DNA from: Candidatus Thorarchaeota archaeon
GTDB taxonomy: Archaea > Asgardarchaeota > Thorarchaeia > Thorarchaeales > Thorarchaeaceae
NCBI GenBank assembly: GCA_011364905.1
Contig: RDNZ01000007.1
Coordinates: 1 to 64,000, forward strand
DNA: 64,000 bases
Reading direction: 5' to 3'
In this document: positions 61,619-64,000 of the stretch, one piece after another
How positions within the stretch are numbered: position 1 is the first letter of the stretch
How the letters are laid out: each line of letters opens with the position of its first letter
Made by a program: the position numbers and the translations under genes
Notes under the pieces: model-generated
What the model saw: only the letters and a program-made list of their open reading frames with translations
The model's database searches: none
Told to the model about the DNA's origin: nothing

Positions 61619-63618
61619 TCAAGCTCACCTTCTTCGGAGGTATCTTCCCCATTATCTAATGGAATGTCGGCGATAAGGTCAGTCCCGAGTGCATCAGTTT
61701 CAGTTTCCTCTTGGTCCTCAACTGTTTCAAACCCGGTTATCGAATCTCGTAGCTTACTCGCAATTGTTTCAGCATCAAAAAGAGGCTTCTTCTTACCATC
61801 ATTGGCAATAGTCACCAAGCTCTGTGCAAACTGATCAGCATACATCGCAAGAATGCCTGCGCGCTTGGCCTTCCTTCGTGCTGTTTCACGCCTGGTAATG
61901 AATCGCCTGAATTTTCGTCCAGCATCCTCGAGGGCGAGTTTGATCTCTCTTAGAAGCACCTCGTCTTCTGCGAGGGCTTGTTTACTCTGCCCCTTAAACA
62001 TGACATGCACATAGGCTCCTGCGACGTGAATAAACACCATTACAGGTCCTCGCGGAATTCCATTATCAAAGGTCTGCAATTTGTAGTTCTTCCAGTTCAC
62101 TAGTGCCGTAGCCTTCCAAGTGGCGCAGTCGCTATTGTCTCTGAGTTTTGGAACCCGATTCACAAATCGCCAAAGGACCATTGGCGCAGATGATGCAGAT
62201 TTGATCTCACCGCCATAAGCAATACAAACCTCAATGGCAAACGATAGACCTTTTCCTGAGGTGGGCTTTCGTGTCACTGCGGCTACAAAGTCTGGCTTGT
62301 ATGCCATCTTAATTGTTTGTTCGAATATCTCTTCTCCAACTGGCACAACAGTATCAGTGGGAGGTGCTATATAGTCCTCGCTTGAAAAGGAGCGATAGAG
62401 TAGCTCAACTTCTGTCTTAGACAGAGAGTCTGTTGGTGTTGTCATTTTAAGATCATCAAGATGCCTTCTTCGAAGGTCTTTACTTGCATTGGCAATAATC
62501 GTCCTAGCTTTATTGGTACTTAGACGACAGAACGCTTTTGTCAGAAAACCTCGTAGATCCGATTCCTTGGTTTCCCTTAACAGATCTTGAAACTCACCAA
62601 TCCTAATACTTGCGGGGTGAGGTTGAGCATACTTGGGTTCTTCTGGGAATGTATTCACCCTACGTGGATGAATGTGAACCAAACCGTAGGGATCAATAAA
62701 GATGATTGTCACATGAGAGTTTAGTAGTGATGCCATCTCTGCATATACATCAGCATAACCTCGTCGATATTGGATATTCAGATAGTATAATCTGATGTAG
62801 GTTCCGTGATTGAAAGGAAGGTCCATGTCTATTGGTCCACCAACATGTTCCTTGGTGTTTGCAGTGGTCGTGTAGAAGTTGGTTACTGTAGCCATATCAG
62901 TATTGAATCGTTTTGATATTGTAAAAATGGGCTTTCCAGTAGTGTTTTGTGCATCACTGAATGCTGATGGAGCACCAAATCCTTGGCTGCCTCTCGTTTG
63001 CCTCAGTTTCTCAGACTTACTTGATGCTAGATAGATTCCAAATTTCTCCAAGTCATTTGGAACCATCCCTACGCCAGTATCGAAACAGGTGAACTCGTAT
63101 ACCTTGAAGCCTTCTTCGTCATCAATGGGAACAAGGTCAGGCATCTGAACTTCTTTTAGCTCCATGACCACTAGAGGTTCTCGTTTAGATATGAGAGTGC
63201 GCAAAGGCACCACGAACTTTCGAAACTCAGTAATTCGTTCATCGATGGTTTCCTTGCGTCTCGCAGGTATCTCTACTTCCTTGCCAGCTCGCACATCTCG
63301 TTCAAGCTGCTTGCTGAGTGCAATAGAATCAATTTGCCCTTCTTCTAGTTTAGCTCGAACCTCAGCAATAACAGCAGGATCTAGCTGATCTTGAAGACGA
63401 GGGTGTCGCTTTGCTTTCCACCACCAACTCTCAAGAGCATCAATGGCATTGTCCAAGAACTCGATTGCGTACTGTGTATGTTTGTTAAGTCCTGTTTCAA
63501 AACCGACAAGCTGGGTACGTTTTCTCATGAATTTTGCAATTGTACCTTGCTTGATGTCTCCTGACTCGGCCTTGATTACCGTAGGAGCTGGATTTGAATT
63601 GGATTTTTTCCCGGACAA
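61615..63618 (-). CDS. top6B: DNA topoisomerase VI subunit B
   Basis: A 667-residue GHKL ATPase subunit that opens and closes the topo VI gate. N-box EFLDNAIDA (Glu53, Asn57), G1 DTGVG (180-184) and the lid RGSQGFG (209-215) are present. About 120 residues separate N-box and G1 instead of about 40, so roughly 80 charged helical residues are inserted in the ATPase domain. Start is TTG 63618 with GGAGTGA upstream. It is the first gene of the top6B-top6A unit. A TATA-like run lies at 63727-63736. Confidence 0.92.
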   Translation of the reverse strand: MSGKKSNSNPAPTVIKAESGDIKQGTIAKFMRKRTQLVGFETGLNKHTQYAIEFLDNAIDALESWWWKAKRHPRLQDQLDPAVIAEVRAKLEEGQIDSIALSKQLERDVRAGKEVEIPARRKETIDERITEFRKFVVPLRTLISKREPLVVMELKEVQMPDLVPIDDEEGFKVYEFTCFDTGVGMVPNDLEKFGIYLASSKSEKLRQTRGSQGFGAPSAFSDAQNTTGKPIFTISKRFNTDMATVTNFYTTTANTKEHVGGPIDMDLPFNHGTYIRLYYLNIQYRRGYADVYAEMASLLNSHVTIIFIDPYGLVHIHPRRVNTFPEEPKYAQPHPASIRIGEFQDLLRETKESDLRGFLTKAFCRLSTNKARTIIANASKDLRRRHLDDLKMTTPTDSLSKTEVELLYRSFSSEDYIAPPTDTVVPVGEEIFEQTIKMAYKPDFVAAVTRKPTSGKGLSFAIEVCIAYGGEIKSASSAPMVLWRFVNRVPKLRDNSDCATWKATALVNWKNYKLQTFDNGIPRGPVMVFIHVAGAYVHVMFKGQSKQALAEDEVLLREIKLALEDAGRKFRRFITRRETARRKAKRAGILAMYADQFAQSLVTIANDGKKKPLFDAETIASKLRDSITGFETVEDQEETETDALGTDLIADIPLDNGEDTSEEGELD

Positions 63619-63918
63619 TGTAATTCACTCCGAACTATGGAAATGTTGCTACATTTTATCAATGAGCAATCGGACAGGTTTACCTACGAAACGGTCTTCT
63701 GCCTTGTCTAATCGGATTTCTTTTACTATATATTAATGATTTCTGTCACTAATACCTTCAAAATGCCTCTTTCTATGATTTTGTGCACTTAGAACGCTTT
63801 TGAAGTCATATAATCGGAGAAATATCTCACTCGTAGGGCAAACTAGAACTCACATTCCCGTTTTTACAGATTAACGGAGACCAATGGACAACCTTTTCCG
63901 GAGGAATAGCACCTCAGT

Positions 63919-64000
63919 CTAGAGCAAGAAAATGAGTCCCAAACCAGTCAATGCAATAGCAATACACTCGATTCCTGATGTCAATCCGGAGGATAATATT
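63919..64000 (-). CDS. Possible C-terminal fragment of a membrane protein
   Basis: A minus-strand frame enters from the right edge and stops at 63921-63919. The 26 visible residues include a hydrophobic stretch rich in Ile/Leu/Ala/Gly that ends at the stop, as in a terminal membrane helix. An opposite plus-strand frame from ATG 63932 is the alternative. The gap from 63619 to here has only AT-rich promoter-like DNA. Confidence 0.3.
   Translation of the reverse strand, partial: ILSSGLTSGIECIAIALTGLGLIFLL

Noticed and set aside
61409-61834. 141-codon plus-strand frame opposite the top6B/top6A junction
   Set aside because: It arises from the complement of the Lys-rich tail; Phe/Leu/Ser runs are the antisense of AAG/AAA codons.

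Overview
The window is archaeal and most likely from an Asgard archaeon, with a Thorarchaeota-like lineage my best guess. Two Rab/Ras-type small GTPases, a roadblock/LC7 protein, an aRF1 release factor, RadA, topoisomerase VI, archaeal-type PheS/PheT, geranylgeranyl reductase and inositol-1-phosphate synthase all point that way. Base composition is even, genes are closely packed on both strands, and TATA-like boxes precede several genes. Many starts are TTG or GTG behind a clear Shine-Dalgarno motif. I found no rRNA or tRNA gene, no CRISPR array and no insertion sequence.

Layout. 0-8 kb holds small single genes: CPBP protease, dodecin-like protein, ABC-2 permease, AlkA-type glycosylase, a caspase-fold (C25-like) protease, HAD phosphatase, DegT aminotransferase and DUF2085. 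8-13 kb is a tungsten aldehyde oxidoreductase operon (ferredoxin, AOR, LLM oxidoreductase, MFS carrier). 13-18 kb has an Asp/Glu-racemase-like protein and two DUF917 paralogues of equal length around a nucleotidyltransferase-like protein and a metallophosphoesterase. 18-23 kb has unknown proteins, an APC permease, an Mrr-like nuclease and a MoaD-like beta-grasp protein. 23-37 kb is an anaerobic catabolic block: two separate GlcD/GlcF-type oxidase pairs bracket a URO-D-like protein, RraA, an ATC-hydrolase-like protein, an aminotransferase, a glycyl radical enzyme, a KDG-type kinase, KDPG aldolase and an SCP2 protein. The simplest reading is fermentation of hydroxy acids, sugar acids or amino acids feeding electrons to ferredoxin or flavin carriers, but the substrates are not shown by the sequence.

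37-64 kb is mostly information processing and cell structure: an RGG-tailed OB-fold protein, inositol-phosphate synthase, a GT-C glycosyltransferase, a VTT membrane protein, an iron-sulfur nuclease split over two membrane-anchored ORFs, aRF1, PheS/PheT, a GTPase-CBS-coiled-coil-GTPase cluster, PurA, geranylgeranyl reductase, RadA, a roadblock protein, a PAP2-like protein, a zinc-ribbon/TPR protein and the topoisomerase VI operon.

The most unusual items are: topoisomerase VI subunit A with a histone-H1-like lysine-rich tail and two helix-hairpin-helix domains; subunit B with a long insertion in its ATPase domain; the split, membrane-anchored Cas4/RecB-like nuclease; an aRF1 without its domain-3 minidomain; and the glycyl radical enzyme placed with KDG kinase and KDPG aldolase but without a local activase.
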